From Thiotrichales bacterium 35-46-9 (GTDB lineage: Bacteria; Pseudomonadota; Gammaproteobacteria; Thiomicrospirales; Thiomicrospiraceae): a stretch of DNA of 45,655 nt. The notes below the pieces were generated by a model. The model worked only from the letters and a program-made list of their open reading frames with translations, did no database searches and had not been told where the DNA came from. The stretch covers positions 1 to 45,655 of the forward strand of contig NCFI01000004.1 in assembly GCA_002281095.1 (NCBI GenBank). Reading direction: 5' to 3'. The translations under genes were made by a program, and so were the position numbers. Below are positions 35,690 through 45,591 of the stretch, one piece after another (the first letter of the stretch is position 1; each line of letters opens with the position of its first letter).

Positions 35690-38134
35690 GTGAGTCAGCC
35701 CTGTTACCATTGCGGTCAGCCGATTGTAGAGACGGGATTAGTCAGTCGTGCTGTGGCTGGCGAGTCGAGAGATTTCTGTTGTCATGGTTGTGCCGGTGCT
35801 TGTGAAGCGATTTATGAAGCTGGTTTAAGTAGCTTTTACGATAAAGCCGAAAAAGATGAAGCACGTCAGCCAGTTCCAGTGATCCCTAAAGACTTGGCAA
35901 TGTTTGACCATGACGAGGTTCAGGGCCAATTTGTTGATATCTCCAAATCGGTGCGTGAAATTGAACTGATGGCGGAAGGGATTCACTGTGCCGCCTGTGT
36001 TTGGTTGATTGAGCATCGTTTAGCGAAAGAGTCTGGTATTGTCAGTGCTTACGTTAACTTTACCACGCGTCGTATTCGTTTAAAGTGGAACAATAACCTC
36101 ATTCAGTTGTCGCGCATTTTGCAGATTTTGGGTGAGCTGGGCTACGCCAGCCAACCTTATGATCCTCAGCTTAGTCAGCAGGCGTTAGAGCGCTACAACA
36201 AAGGCTTGTTGTATCGTTTTGCTTTTGCGTCTTTTGCCATGATGAACATCATGTGGATTTCCATTTCACTCTATTTTGGCGCAGATGATTCGGAATATCA
36301 GGCGTTTTTTCATTGGGTGGCTTTGGGGATCGCTACGCCGACCTTACTCTATTCTGGGCAGCCTTTCTTTATCGGTGCATGGCAAGCCATTCGTGGGCGT
36401 CGCTTGGGCATGGATATTTCCATTAGTTTGGGTATCTTAACCACTTATTTTTATTCGCTCTATGTCACCTTTGTGCCAGAATCGGGTGGTTCGGTTTATT
36501 TTGATACACTCGTTGATTTCATGTTTTTCCTATTGTTGGGACGTTACTTAGAATCTATCTCTAAGAGCAAAGCGGTGGATGCAACGCACAGACTCATGTC
36601 ATTACAGCCCAAAATTGCGCGTCAGCGCATGGACGATGGTTCTGAGCGCTTCACCGCGGTTCGTTTATTGAAAGCGGGGGATTTAGTCTGGGTTCATCCA
36701 GGTGATCGCGTACCCGTCGATGGCGTGATTGTTGAGGGTGAAGGACATTGCGATGAGTCGATGCTGACGGGTGAGTCGGTGCCCGTGCATAAACGCTTGG
36801 GTGATAAGGTGTCGGCGGGTACGCATAACCAAGATGGTGCTTTGTTGGTTGAAGTGCGACAGGTATTGGCTGAATCGGCATTAGGTAAGATTATTCGTTT
36901 GGTTGAAGACGCACAAGCAAGTAAGGCGCCGATTGCGCGCACAGCGGATCGGGTGATTCCTTGGTTTGTGGCGGTCACTTTATCCTTGGCAACCTTCTCA
37001 CTTATTTATTGGTGGCTAACGCTAAACTTGGATACCGCCATTATGGCGGCAACGGCGGTATTGATCGTTACCTGTCCCTGTGCCTTTGGTTTGGCGACGC
37101 CAATGGCAATCGCCGTGGCTTCTGGTGTGGCAGCGCGTTGGGGGGTGTTGGTTAAAAATGGCGCGGTATTGGAGCAATTATCGAATACCACGCATGTGCT
37201 ATTTGATAAAACAGGTACCTTGACTAAGGGTGAAATGTCGGTGGTGGCGTATCAGCGTTGGACAGATCAAGTCGATGAAGCGCGTTTGTGGTCAGTGGTG
37301 GCGCTGTTAGAAAGTCGCTCCAGTCATGCCTTGGCCAAGGCATTACAGGCTTTTGCCAGTCCACTAGGGCATGACGCGCCGAGTATGGAAGGCTTTTTGT
37401 CCTTGTCAGGACGAGGTGTTCAGGCACAAATCGATGGTCAGCTATGGCAGGCGGGTAGTGTCGGTTGGATGCAATCGCAGGGAATGCCTTTTTTACCAGA
37501 AAGTGAAGTTTGGCTGGCTGAACAGGCTAATCAGGGTGCAACGAGCGTGTGTGTTAGCTGTGATGGTGTGTTAGTGGCGACCATTGCCTTGGCTGATAGC
37601 TTGCGTGATGATGCGGTTGAGGTGGTTGCTGCTTTGCAAGCGCGAGGTATTCAGGTGTCGATGATTACCGGAGATCGTGCAGCGGTTGCCGCTGTGTTTG
37701 CGCAACAGTTGGGTGGTATTTCGGTAACGGCGGAGGTGCTACCCGAAGATAAAGAAGCGGTGGTACGCTCGTTACAAGGAGATGGGCGGGTGGTGGTCTT
37801 TGTCGGTGATGGCATTAACGATGCCCCCGCTCTGGTGCGTGCTGATGTCGGTATTGCTTTGGGTTCAGGTACGGAAGTGTCAGTCGATAGTGCCGAAGTG
37901 GTGCTGTTGAACAATCAATTGGCTTCTGTATTGAATACCATTAAGTTGTCGACTATTACCTTGCGGACCATTCGTCAAAATATCGCTATGAGCTTGCTGT
38001 ATAACCTGATTATGGTTCCTTTAGCGGTATCGGCTAAATTAACGCCACTCATGGCAGCGATTGGTATGCCTTTGTCGTCGTTATTGGTGATTGGTAACGC
38101 GGCAAGGATTAAAAGTAAGGCAAATCGAAAATGA
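35690..38134 (+). CDS. ccoI: Copper-translocating P-type ATPase for oxidase assembly (CcoI/FixI)
   Basis: 814 residues with GTG start; an ATG further in would lose the cysteine-rich N-terminus. N-terminal Cys cluster CYHCGQP and FCCHGCAGA (a DUF-type zinc-ribbon-like motif typical of CcoI), a heavy-metal-binding domain with GIHCAACVW, membrane segments, TGESVPV, the ion site TCPCAFGLATP, DKTGT phosphorylation Asp, SSHALAKAL and GDGINDAPAL. It is a P1B copper ATPase that supplies copper for the CuB centre through FixH. Its last codon overlaps the SMR gene by four bases. Confidence 0.96.
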   Translation: MSQPCYHCGQPIVETGLVSRAVAGESRDFCCHGCAGACEAIYEAGLSSFYDKAEKDEARQPVPVIPKDLAMFDHDEVQGQFVDISKSVREIELMAEGIHCAACVWLIEHRLAKESGIVSAYVNFTTRRIRLKWNNNLIQLSRILQILGELGYASQPYDPQLSQQALERYNKGLLYRFAFASFAMMNIMWISISLYFGADDSEYQAFFHWVALGIATPTLLYSGQPFFIGAWQAIRGRRLGMDISISLGILTTYFYSLYVTFVPESGGSVYFDTLVDFMFFLLLGRYLESISKSKAVDATHRLMSLQPKIARQRMDDGSERFTAVRLLKAGDLVWVHPGDRVPVDGVIVEGEGHCDESMLTGESVPVHKRLGDKVSAGTHNQDGALLVEVRQVLAESALGKIIRLVEDAQASKAPIARTADRVIPWFVAVTLSLATFSLIYWWLTLNLDTAIMAATAVLIVTCPCAFGLATPMAIAVASGVAARWGVLVKNGAVLEQLSNTTHVLFDKTGTLTKGEMSVVAYQRWTDQVDEARLWSVVALLESRSSHALAKALQAFASPLGHDAPSMEGFLSLSGRGVQAQIDGQLWQAGSVGWMQSQGMPFLPESEVWLAEQANQGATSVCVSCDGVLVATIALADSLRDDAVEVVAALQARGIQVSMITGDRAAVAAVFAQQLGGISVTAEVLPEDKEAVVRSLQGDGRVVVFVGDGINDAPALVRADVGIALGSGTEVSVDSAEVVLLNNQLASVLNTIKLSTITLRTIRQNIAMSLLYNLIMVPLAVSAKLTPLMAAIGMPLSSLLVIGNAARIKSKANRK

Positions 38135-38457
38135 ATGCTTGGTTGATTTTATCGATCGCTATTGTCGTTGAAGTGATTGCCACTCTAGCGTTAAAAGCGA
38201 GCGATGGTTTTACACGTTGGTTACCTTCATTAATCGTTGTTGTAGGTTATGGTATTGCTTTTTATGCTTTGTCGCTTTCTTTGAAGACATTGCCTGTTGG
38301 TATTGTTTATGCAGTGTGGGCAGGGGCTGGAATTGTGCTGGTCAGTCTATTTTCTTGGTTGTTTTATCAACAGGTGCTGAGTTCAGTGCAGTGGTTTGGT
38401 ATCACGCTAATTGTTGTTGGGGTAGTAGTGCTGAACCTGTCTAATACCCCAAGTTGA
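38131..38457 (+). CDS. Small multidrug resistance (SMR/EmrE-type) transporter
   Basis: 108 residues, four membrane segments. The essential Glu is E14 in IVVEVIATLALKAS, and the later YALSLSLKTLPVGIVYAVWAG is the SMR signature (quoted in two parts, LKTLPVGIVYAVWAG). SMR dimers exchange protons for cationic drugs or guanidinium-like compounds. It overlaps ccoI by four bases (ATGA). In many cbb3 loci the gene at this place is ccoS, which I do not see in the window. It converges with HopJ, three bases apart. Confidence 0.93.
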   Translation: MNAWLILSIAIVVEVIATLALKASDGFTRWLPSLIVVVGYGIAFYALSLSLKTLPVGIVYAVWAGAGIVLVSLFSWLFYQQVLSSVQWFGITLIVVGVVVLNLSNTPS

Positions 38458-38460
38458 AGC

Positions 38461-38814
38461 CTAAGTTTTAGGTGTTAAAGCCTGTCCCTCAAAGGCGATG
38501 CCTGCCCAGCCGTCTTTCATGAAATTACGAATGTTGAGGTGGTCATTGCCTTCGGGGGTATTAAGTACATCTTGATAGAAACGCCCGAAGCACTTCAATG
38601 TGGTATCGGTATTCAAATTCATAAATTGTGCAAAAGCAAAAATCTTGCAAGAGCCTTCGTTTTTTCCTGCTTCATTGATAATCGCGGTTTCCGATAAGCC
38701 ATTTTTAAAGCGAGTTGGCGTGTAGTCGAAGTGTTCTTGAATAACGGCAATCGTATCTTCAAAGTCAAAGGGCGCACCGGCTTGCAGTGCCAGTGTAAAT
38801 TCTTGAGGGGTCAT
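38461..38814 (-). CDS. HopJ type III effector-like family protein
   Basis: 117 residues. The family pattern is clear: FDFEDTIAVIQEHFDYTPTRF, EGSCKIFAFAQFMNL and a final DHLNIRNFMKDGWAGI. Despite the name, this family is widespread in non-pathogens and the label reflects its discovery near effectors. No secretion system is in view, so it should be read as a conserved protein of unknown function. It is downstream of uvrA on the same strand, three bases after its stop, and may be cotranscribed. Confidence 0.88.
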   Translation of the reverse strand: MTPQEFTLALQAGAPFDFEDTIAVIQEHFDYTPTRFKNGLSETAIINEAGKNEGSCKIFAFAQFMNLNTDTTLKCFGRFYQDVLNTPEGNDHLNIRNFMKDGWAGIAFEGQALTPKT

Positions 38815-38817
38815 GGG

Positions 38818-41637
38818 TTAAGCTCCTTTCGCTAATAAAGGTTTCAAATATTTTCCTGTCCAACTGTGTTCACAGTCGGCAATCTGCTCAGGCGTGCCTT
38901 CGGCAATGATTTGACCGCCACCGCTGCCCCCTTCAGGACCTAAATCCACCAACCAGTCGGCGGTTTTAATGACATCGAGATTGTGCTCAATGACGACAAT
39001 GGTGTTGCCGTGATCACGCAGTCGATGCAGTACGGTAAGTAGCAGTTCAATATCGTGGAAGTGTAGCCCAGTGGTGGGTTCGTCCAAAATATACAGGGTA
39101 TTACCCGTATCGCGTTTTGACAGTTCTTTCGCCAGCTTAATGCGTTGCGCTTCGCCACCTGAAAGAGTGGTCGCACTTTGTCCTAATTTAATGTAAGACA
39201 AGCCAACATCCATGAGCGTACTCAGTTTGCGTTTGAGGCTAGGCACGGCGTCGAAAAAGACGAGTGCATCTTCAATGGTCATGTCTAAAATGTCGGCAAT
39301 GGTTTTACCTTTGTACTGAATGTCGAGCGTTTCACGATTGTAACGGCTACCATGACAAACATCGCAAGGCACATAAATATCCGGTAAAAAGTGCATTTCG
39401 ACTTTAATGACACCATCGCCTTGGCAAGCTTCGCAACGCCCGCCAGCAACGTTAAAGCTGAACCGCCCTGGTGTGTAACCGCGTGCGCGGGATTCGGGTA
39501 CGCCCGCCAGCAATTCACGAATGGTGGTGAAGAGTCCAGTATAGGTCGCTGGGTTAGAGCGCGGCGTGCGTCCAATTGGGCTTTGGTCGATGTTAATGAC
39601 CTTGTCGAAGTGTTCTAGTCCACTGATGCTGCTATAGGCTTCAGGGTGAAGGCTAGCACCATTGAGTTCATTGGCGGCGAGTCGGTAGAGGGTATCATTA
39701 ATTAGCGTCGATTTGCCTGAACCCGATACGCCAGTAATACAGGTGAACAAGCCAGCGGGTAGGTGGAGAGTGACATCTTTCAGATTGTGCGCACTCGCAC
39801 CCGTTAATACCAACTCTTTGCCGTTTGGCTGACGACGCTCTGGTAGCTGAATGCCTCGCTTGCCCAGTAGATATTGTCCTGTCAGTGATGCTGCTGTGTT
39901 GGCGACTTGATCGGGTGTGCCTTGGGCGATGATTTGTCCACCATGCACGCCAGCACCGGGTCCAATGTCGATCAAATAATCAGCTTGGCGAATGGCATCT
40001 TCGTCGTGCTCAACGACGATAACGCTGTTGCCCAAATCACGCAAGCGCCTGAGTGATTGTAACAGCCGGTCATTATCGCGCTGATGTAAGCCGATGGAGG
40101 GTTCGTCCAGCACATACATCACACCCGTTAGCCCTGAGCCAATTTGACTGGCAAGGCGAATACGCTGCGCTTCGCCACCTGATAGGGTTTCGGCACTGCG
40201 TTCGAGCGTTAAATAGGACAAGCCGACTTGAATGAGGAAGCCGAGACGATTACGAATTTCTTGCAGAATCTTATCGGCAATTTGCGCCTTATTACCCGTT
40301 AGTGTCAGCTGGCTGATCCATTCGTGTAGTTCAGTTAAGGACAGGCACGTGAGTTGGGGTAAGGATTTGTCGGCAATAAAGACATGGCGCGCGGTTTTGT
40401 TGAGGCGGGTGCCGTCACAGCTCGCACAGGCTTGTACCACTCGCAGTTGTGCCAGTTCGCTGCGTACCGATTCGACATCGCTGTCTCGATAGCGTCGTTC
40501 AAACCACGGCAAGATACCCTCCCAAGGACGAGGTGCGTCGGAATAACGACCACCAGGCAAGGCAATACGCTCATTGCCACTGCCGTGAATGAGTTTTTGT
40601 TGTAAGTTGTCGTCGAGGTCTTGCCAAGGTGTTTCTAAATCGAAGCCATAGTGATCGGCGAGGGCTTGCAATAGCGATTTGGTGTAGGCGTTGCGTTTAT
40701 CCCAGCCATGAATAGCACCGTTGCCTACGGGCAGTTCGGGGTGAGCGACAATCCGTTCTAGGTCAAAGCGTTCGACGCTCCCTAAGCCGTCGCAACTGCT
40801 ACAAGCGCCATGAGGGCTATTGAATGAGAAGAGTCTGGGTTCGAGTTCGGCAACAGAATAGCCACAATGCGGACAGGCAAACTTACTGGAAAATAACAGC
40901 TTGAAGTCGCCATCTTCTGCCGACAAAGGCTCAACCATCGCTAAGCCATTGGCCAGCTTTAAGGCAGTTTCAAAGGATTCGGCCAAACGTTGTTTTAAGT
41001 CATCGCGCACCTTGAAACGGTCAATCACCGCATCAATGGTGTGTTTTTTCTTGCCATCTAGTTCGGGAATACGGTCGAGTTCGACCAGTTCGCCGTCGAT
41101 ACGCGCACGAATGTAACCTTGGGCAGCCAATTCACCCAATAGTTCTTTATGCTCACCTTTTTTGTCGCGCACAATCGGCGCTAAAATCATGGCGCGACTA
41201 TTTTCCGGCAAAGACAGAGTGTGATCGACCATTTGACTCACGGTTTGAGCGTGCAGGTCGCAACCGTGGGTCGGGCAACGCGGTGTGCCAACGCGGGCAT
41301 AGAGCAGGCGAAAATAGTCGTAAATTTCGGTGACCGTTCCGACGGTAGAACGTGGGTTGTGGCTGGTCGCTTTTTGTTCGATGGCAATAGCAGGCGATAG
41401 GCCGTCGATGCTGTCCATGTCGGGTTTTTCCATCATAGATAGGAATTGGCGCGCATAAGCAGACAGACTTTCCACATAACGGCGCTGCCCTTCGGCATAG
41501 AGGGTATCGAAAGCTAACGACGACTTACCCGACCCGGATAAGCCCGTAATCACCACCAGTTTGTTTTTTGGAATATCTAGGTCGATGTTTTTCAGGTTGT
41601 GAGTTCGTGCGCCACGAATGCGGATAAAGTTATCCAT
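38818..41637 (-). CDS. uvrA: Excinuclease ABC subunit A
   Basis: 939 residues, standard length. Two ABC modules: Walker [16 protein letters not shown] and [15 protein letters not shown], signatures [16 protein letters not shown] and [16 protein letters not shown]. Two zinc fingers are visible (CPHCGYS with CSSCDG, and CEACQGDG with CDVCHG). It is the damage-recognition subunit of nucleotide excision repair. No CTGT-N8-ACAG LexA operator is evident in the 116-base gap upstream, so SOS control cannot be claimed from sequence. Confidence 0.98.
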   Translation of the reverse strand: MDNFIRIRGARTHNLKNIDLDIPKNKLVVITGLSGSGKSSLAFDTLYAEGQRRYVESLSAYARQFLSMMEKPDMDSIDGLSPAIAIEQKATSHNPRSTVGTVTEIYDYFRLLYARVGTPRCPTHGCDLHAQTVSQMVDHTLSLPENSRAMILAPIVRDKKGEHKELLGELAAQGYIRARIDGELVELDRIPELDGKKKHTIDAVIDRFKVRDDLKQRLAESFETALKLANGLAMVEPLSAEDGDFKLLFSSKFACPHCGYSVAELEPRLFSFNSPHGACSSCDGLGSVERFDLERIVAHPELPVGNGAIHGWDKRNAYTKSLLQALADHYGFDLETPWQDLDDNLQQKLIHGSGNERIALPGGRYSDAPRPWEGILPWFERRYRDSDVESVRSELAQLRVVQACASCDGTRLNKTARHVFIADKSLPQLTCLSLTELHEWISQLTLTGNKAQIADKILQEIRNRLGFLIQVGLSYLTLERSAETLSGGEAQRIRLASQIGSGLTGVMYVLDEPSIGLHQRDNDRLLQSLRRLRDLGNSVIVVEHDEDAIRQADYLIDIGPGAGVHGGQIIAQGTPDQVANTAASLTGQYLLGKRGIQLPERRQPNGKELVLTGASAHNLKDVTLHLPAGLFTCITGVSGSGKSTLINDTLYRLAANELNGASLHPEAYSSISGLEHFDKVINIDQSPIGRTPRSNPATYTGLFTTIRELLAGVPESRARGYTPGRFSFNVAGGRCEACQGDGVIKVEMHFLPDIYVPCDVCHGSRYNRETLDIQYKGKTIADILDMTIEDALVFFDAVPSLKRKLSTLMDVGLSYIKLGQSATTLSGGEAQRIKLAKELSKRDTGNTLYILDEPTTGLHFHDIELLLTVLHRLRDHGNTIVVIEHNLDVIKTADWLVDLGPEGGSGGGQIIAEGTPEQIADCEHSWTGKYLKPLLAKGA

Positions 41638-41669
41638 AATGCCGATGCTGCCCCGCTAAAAAGTGACTC

Positions 41670-41719
41670 ATAAGTATAGCGGAATTTTTCAGCAAGAGTG
41701 ATAGCTTTGCTATACTTAT
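41670..41719. promoter_or_regulatory. Mirrored inverted repeat carrying divergent -10 boxes (uvrA / yajR-like)
   Basis: ATAAGTATAGC (41670-41680) and GCTATACTTAT (41709-41719) are perfect 11-base inverted copies, 28 bases apart. Each contains TATACT oriented outwards: plus strand 41711-41716 toward the MFS gene, minus strand 41678-41673 toward uvrA. The two promoters would share or overlap their -35 regions. Confidence 0.55.
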
Positions 41720-41753
41720 AAGATTAAGAACGTTATTTGTTTGGAATACCACT

Positions 41754-43148
41754 ATGCAGGCTAATGCCTTACCGCCCATTGATGACTTAGCGATGCGCCC
41801 CGATGAGAAGCGTGCAGCCAGTTTAATGGCCGCTTTATATGCCAGCCGTATGCTGGGTATGTTTATGATTTTGCCCACCTTTGCTTTATTCGCGCAGGGT
41901 GAATTTCCTGAAGCATCGGCGTTGATGATTGGCTTAACCATGGGTATTTATGGCTTGAGTCAGGCATTGTTACAGTTGCCTTTTGGTATGTGGTCCGACA
42001 GGTTTGGTCGTAAACCGCTCATTGCCATTGGCTTGGTGCTGTTTGCCTTGGGATCCGTTGTCTGCGCATTAGCACCGACGATGGAGTGGATGATGCTGGG
42101 TCGTGCATTACAAGGTGCGGGTGCTATTTCAGCAGTCTTGTTGGCCTTGTTGGCAGATTTAACGCGCGAAACGGTACGTTTGCGTGCCATGTCGTTGGTC
42201 GGTATCAGTATTGGTTTTTCATTCACCATATCGCTCGTCATTGGCCCTGCGTTAGATGCGGTAGTGGGCGTGCGGGGTATTTTCTGGTTAACGGCACTGA
42301 TGGCGTTGGGTGGGCTGGTGGTACTTTACACCCTGATTCCCGATCCAGACATTAAACCACTGAGTCGCGATGTGCAAGCAGATACCAGCGCTTTGGGCGT
42401 GGTCTTAAAAGATGCAGGGTTGTTACGCCTAAATTTTGGTATTTTCGCTTTGCATTTGTTGCTAACCGCTTTATTTATCGCCGTGCCTTTGGCATTAGTG
42501 CAGTCGGCAGGCATTGATGTGATGCAACATTGGCAGATTTACTTGCCCGTGATGCTGGTTTCTTTTGCTCTGATGACGCCACTCATTATTTATGGTGAAA
42601 AGAAAGCCCAGTTGCGTCCGATTTTTTTGCTGTCGATTGGGTTATTAATGCTGGCAGAAGTCTTGCTCTGGGCGGGACACGACAACTTGTGGTTAGTGGT
42701 GCTGGCGTTGATTGTTTTTTTCACTGGCTTTAATGTGATGGAAGCTTCTTTGCCTTCATTAATTGCTAAGTTTGCTCCGGCGCATTTGAAAGGAACGGCC
42801 AGTGGCGTTTATGCCACCAGTCAGTTCTTTGGTACTTTCTTGGGTGGTGTGCTCGGTGGTGCTTTGTTGGGCTGGGGCAGCTTTGATGCGGTATTCGCCG
42901 CGGCGATAGGTTTAACGCTGGTTTGGTTGGCGATTGCTTGGGGTATGGTGAATCCCGATCGTATTTCTAGCTTTGTATTGCCATTGCGTGATGAGCATGT
43001 GCAAACGCCTGAAGCAACCAAGCAGGCACTGATGTCGATTCAAGGGGTGCGAGAAGCCTGGGTGGATAGCGTGGGTGTTCGTGCCTATTTGAAAATCGAT
43101 AAAACACAAGTGAGTGAAGATAATTTGATTCATTGGGTGACCAGATGA
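41754..43148 (+). CDS. YajR-like MFS transporter with C-terminal ferredoxin-like domain
   Basis: 464 residues with about 12 membrane helices and motif A as GMWSDRFGRKPLI. After the last helix, residues about 395-464 form a soluble domain (SIQGVREAWVDSVGVRAYLK), as in E. coli YajR, whose YAM domain has this kind of fold. The substrate is unknown. The position between uvrA and ssb is common in Gammaproteobacteria. Start ATG is chosen at the first Met of the frame; the first 20 residues are cytoplasmic and variable. Confidence 0.9.
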   Translation: MQANALPPIDDLAMRPDEKRAASLMAALYASRMLGMFMILPTFALFAQGEFPEASALMIGLTMGIYGLSQALLQLPFGMWSDRFGRKPLIAIGLVLFALGSVVCALAPTMEWMMLGRALQGAGAISAVLLALLADLTRETVRLRAMSLVGISIGFSFTISLVIGPALDAVVGVRGIFWLTALMALGGLVVLYTLIPDPDIKPLSRDVQADTSALGVVLKDAGLLRLNFGIFALHLLLTALFIAVPLALVQSAGIDVMQHWQIYLPVMLVSFALMTPLIIYGEKKAQLRPIFLLSIGLLMLAEVLLWAGHDNLWLVVLALIVFFTGFNVMEASLPSLIAKFAPAHLKGTASGVYATSQFFGTFLGGVLGGALLGWGSFDAVFAAAIGLTLVWLAIAWGMVNPDRISSFVLPLRDEHVQTPEATKQALMSIQGVREAWVDSVGVRAYLKIDKTQVSEDNLIHWVTR

Positions 43149-43300
43149 GTAGGTGTCTAGTGTGTTTGCATTTTTTGGCGTTTATCTAGCCAAGGTGACT
43201 TTAATTGGTGTACACTGCAAAAACTTGTCTGGTCGAGTGGTGGTCAGTCGAGTTGTTTTTTTATTTTTTTAGTACGTAAATGAGTGTTGGAGAGTGATGT

Positions 43301-43810
43301 ATGCGCGGTGTAAATAAAGTGATTTTAGTGGGTACTTTGGGTCGTGATCCTGAGGTGCGTTATACGCCGAATGGCAATGCGATTGCCAATTTGAATGTGG
43401 CGACTTCTGAACAGTGGACGGATAAACAGAGTGGTGATCGTCAGGAACGTACTGAATGGCATCGCGTGGTTATTTTCGGTAAGTTGGCGGAAATTGCCGG
43501 TCAGTACTTGAAAAAAGGCAGTCAAGTTTATCTTGAAGGCAAGTTGCAAACGCGCAAATGGCAAGATCAGTCTGGTCAGGAGCGTTACAGCACTGAAGTG
43601 GTGTTGGATGTGAATGGTCAAATGCAAATGCTGGGTGGTCGCAACGATAACCGTGGTGGTCATGCCGAAATGGCTGATAGCGGTTACGGTGGGGATATGG
43701 GTGGTTATGGTGGCGGTGCACCGTCTCGTGCGTCCGCACAACCAGCACGTCCGGCTGCTTCAGCACCACCTGCTTTTGGTCCTGACCTAGATGATGATAT
43801 CCCTTTTTAA
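43301..43810 (+). CDS. ssb: Single-stranded DNA-binding protein
   Basis: 169 residues. OB-fold about 1-108 with [20 protein letters not shown], then a Gly-rich disordered linker and the acidic tip DDDIPF that recruits partner proteins. It binds single-stranded DNA as a tetramer in replication and repair. The 152-base gap before it holds TACACT at 43211-43216 but no well-formed -35; no LexA box was seen. Confidence 0.98.
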   Translation: MRGVNKVILVGTLGRDPEVRYTPNGNAIANLNVATSEQWTDKQSGDRQERTEWHRVVIFGKLAEIAGQYLKKGSQVYLEGKLQTRKWQDQSGQERYSTEVVLDVNGQMQMLGGRNDNRGGHAEMADSGYGGDMGGYGGGAPSRASAQPARPAASAPPAFGPDLDDDIPF

Positions 43811-43834
43811 TTCAATCGATTAGAGTTATTAAAG

Positions 43835-43856
43835 CCAGCAATATGCTGGTTTTTTT
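43835..43856 (+). terminator. Intrinsic terminator after ssb
   Basis: CCAGCA-ATA-TGCTGG forms a six-base-pair stem followed by seven Ts. It is placed 25 bases beyond the ssb stop. Confidence 0.9.
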
Positions 43857-43936
43857 ATGCGCTTTTTTCAGCCATTCATTTATTTGTTGCTGAACTGCAA
43901 AATAACTCATCGTCTTTAATATTGCATATTGTACGT

Positions 43937-43953
43937 GTTAGTAATATATTAAC
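43937..43953. promoter_or_regulatory. Candidate operator upstream of marR
   Basis: GTTAGTAATATATTAAC is an imperfect palindrome of 17 bases, 30 bases before the marR ATG, in an A/T-rich stretch. MarR proteins usually bind palindromes of this size near their own promoter. Confidence 0.4.
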
Positions 43954-43982
43954 AACAAGGCAATAACATTGAGCAATCGACT

Positions 43983-44402
43983 ATGATTTTTTTACCTACT
44001 TTGGCCGCATTGGTTTCGACCTATCAGGCCTTTAACCGTTATGCTTCTGAAGACATTAAGCAGTTTGAGTTAACCATGACACAATTTGATTTAATCGCTA
44101 CCTTGGGCAATCAGCCAGCGATGACTTTTAAAGAGTTAGGTGAGAAAACTTTGGTGACTAAAGGAACCTTGACGGGCGTGGTTGAAAGATTGGTCGCTAA
44201 GGGTTTGCTCGAAACGCGCTGCAACCCCGATGATGCACGCAGTCAGTTGGTGGGATTAACGATGCTAGGACAAAGCTTATTTGAATCGATTTTTCCTAAT
44301 CATCTGTCCCATTTAGAAAAAGCCTTTGCTCAGTTGAGTGAAGCAGAGTTGGCGCAATTAACCCAGTTGTTGCTGAAATTAAAACATAATTTTCAATCGT
44401 GA
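43983..44402 (+). CDS. MarR family transcriptional regulator
   Basis: 139 residues. The winged helix spans about 35-100 with LTMTQFDLIATLG, VTKGTLTGVVERLVAKGL (recognition helix) and the wing with NPDDARSQLVGLT. Flanking N- and C-terminal helices form the dimer interface. No strong ribosome-binding site precedes the ATG at 43983. It is followed seven bases later by doxX and then pirin, so it probably controls these, perhaps in response to quinones or electrophiles (inference from family). Confidence 0.92.
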   Translation: MIFLPTLAALVSTYQAFNRYASEDIKQFELTMTQFDLIATLGNQPAMTFKELGEKTLVTKGTLTGVVERLVAKGLLETRCNPDDARSQLVGLTMLGQSLFESIFPNHLSHLEKAFAQLSEAELAQLTQLLLKLKHNFQS

Positions 44403-44409
44403 GGATGAC

Positions 44410-44820
44410 ATGATGCAAACACTAAACGCACCTTTTACCTTGGTCGCCCGACTGTTGTTGTCGGCTATTTTTATCAGCGCTGGACTTTCTAAAATAACGG
44501 GATTTGAAGGTGCTGTGGGCTACATTGAGGCCTATGGGTTGCCGATGGCCAGCGTGGTCGCGGTATTGACCATTATATTAGAAGTGGTTGCTGGTATTGC
44601 CCTGTTGGTGGGCTTTCAAGCCCGTTTGGCGGCTTTCCTGTTGGGTGGTTTTACCTTAATAGCAGCAGTGATTTTCCATGCATTCTGGGCGGTACCAGCC
44701 GATCAAGCCTATATGCAACAGTTGATGTTTATGAAAAACCTGAGCATCGCTGGCGGTTTGTTTATGGTCACGGCGATGGGCAGCGGTGCTTGGTCTTTAG
44801 ATCAACGTCGTTCGGCTTAA
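44410..44820 (+). CDS. DoxX family membrane protein
   Basis: 136 residues, four membrane segments. Family pattern: LLLSAIFISAGLSKITGFEG near the start and AVIFHAFWAVP later. DoxX proteins are linked to redox or thiol stress, but the activity is not settled. GAGGA lies upstream of two adjacent ATGs (44410 and 44413); the second has better spacing. It lies between marR and pirin. Confidence 0.88.
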   Translation: MMQTLNAPFTLVARLLLSAIFISAGLSKITGFEGAVGYIEAYGLPMASVVAVLTIILEVVAGIALLVGFQARLAAFLLGGFTLIAAVIFHAFWAVPADQAYMQQLMFMKNLSIAGGLFMVTAMGSGAWSLDQRRSA

Positions 44821-44856
44821 TTCGCCACACTCAATATAGGATAAAGGAGTGACGCT

Positions 44857-45591
44857 ATGATTCAAATTCGTCGTTCTGCTGAAAGAGGTTACGCCGATCA
44901 TGGGTGGCTGAAAAGCCATCACTCTTTCTCTTTTGCTCGTTATTACGATCCCAACTTTATGGGCTGGGGTAATCTTAGGGTCATTAATGAAGATAGAGTA
45001 GCAGCAGGTCAGGGTTTTGGTGAACATGGGCATAAGGATATGGAAATCATCAGCTATGTCATTTCAGGTTCACTGGCGCACAGCGATAGCATGGGTAACT
45101 CGGCTTCTATTCCACCCGGTGATGTACAGCGTATGAGTGCCGGACGTGGGGTCAGACACAGTGAATACAACCATGAGCGGGATAAAGAAACGCATTTTCT
45201 ACAAATTTGGATTGAGCCAAAAGAGTTGGGAATCGATGCGAGTTATGAACAAAAATCGATTGTTCCTGCCACTAAACGAGGTCAGTTGAAGTTGGTGGCG
45301 GCACCCGAAGGCGGGATAGATTGTGTGGTGATTCATGCTGATGCCAAGCTTTATGCTGGGTTGTTTGACGGGCATGAGTCGGCACAATTAGGGATTGATC
45401 CATCCCGTAAAGCTTATGTTCACCTAATCAAGGGAAAGTTGAGGGTGAATGGCATTGAATTGTCGGCTGGTGATGCGTTAATGATGGCGCAAGAGTCAGC
45501 AATTGAGTTGTCGCAAGGCAATGAGGCTGAAGTTTTAGTATTTGATTTGTCAGCTAATTGTCGGGTCTCAACTGGTTATAAACTTTTTTAA
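44857..45591 (+). CDS. Pirin family protein (YhhW-like)
   Basis: 244 residues, a bicupin. The metal ligands are visible in FGEHGHKDMEIISYVI (His, His) and GRGVRHSEYNHE (His, Glu). YhhW of E. coli and related pirins have quercetin dioxygenase activity in vitro. AAAGGAGT precedes the ATG. The C-terminus is odd: after the usual closing strand (AEVLVFDLSAN) it continues with a short non-pirin tail (CRVSTGYKLF) encoded by DNA that is also read in the opposite direction as a transposase-like tail. Confidence 0.93.
   Translation: MIQIRRSAERGYADHGWLKSHHSFSFARYYDPNFMGWGNLRVINEDRVAAGQGFGEHGHKDMEIISYVISGSLAHSDSMGNSASIPPGDVQRMSAGRGVRHSEYNHERDKETHFLQIWIEPKELGIDASYEQKSIVPATKRGQLKLVAAPEGGIDCVVIHADAKLYAGLFDGHESAQLGIDPSRKAYVHLIKGKLRVNGIELSAGDALMMAQESAIELSQGNEAEVLVFDLSANCRVSTGYKLF

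Noticed and set aside
36651..36978. Overlapping minus-strand open frames within ccoI
   Set aside because: They are antisense to an intact P-type ATPase region and give no recognisable protein.
38461..38814. HopJ as evidence for a type III secretion effector
   Set aside because: The family is widespread in free-living bacteria and no secretion or virulence gene is in the window.
41638..41753. LexA (SOS) box before uvrA
   Set aside because: I looked for CTG-N10-CAG on both strands of this gap and found none.
43325..43741. Long minus-strand open frame (138 codons) across ssb
   Set aside because: It lies wholly opposite the well-supported ssb gene, and its His/Thr-rich translation matches no family and looks like an antisense shadow.
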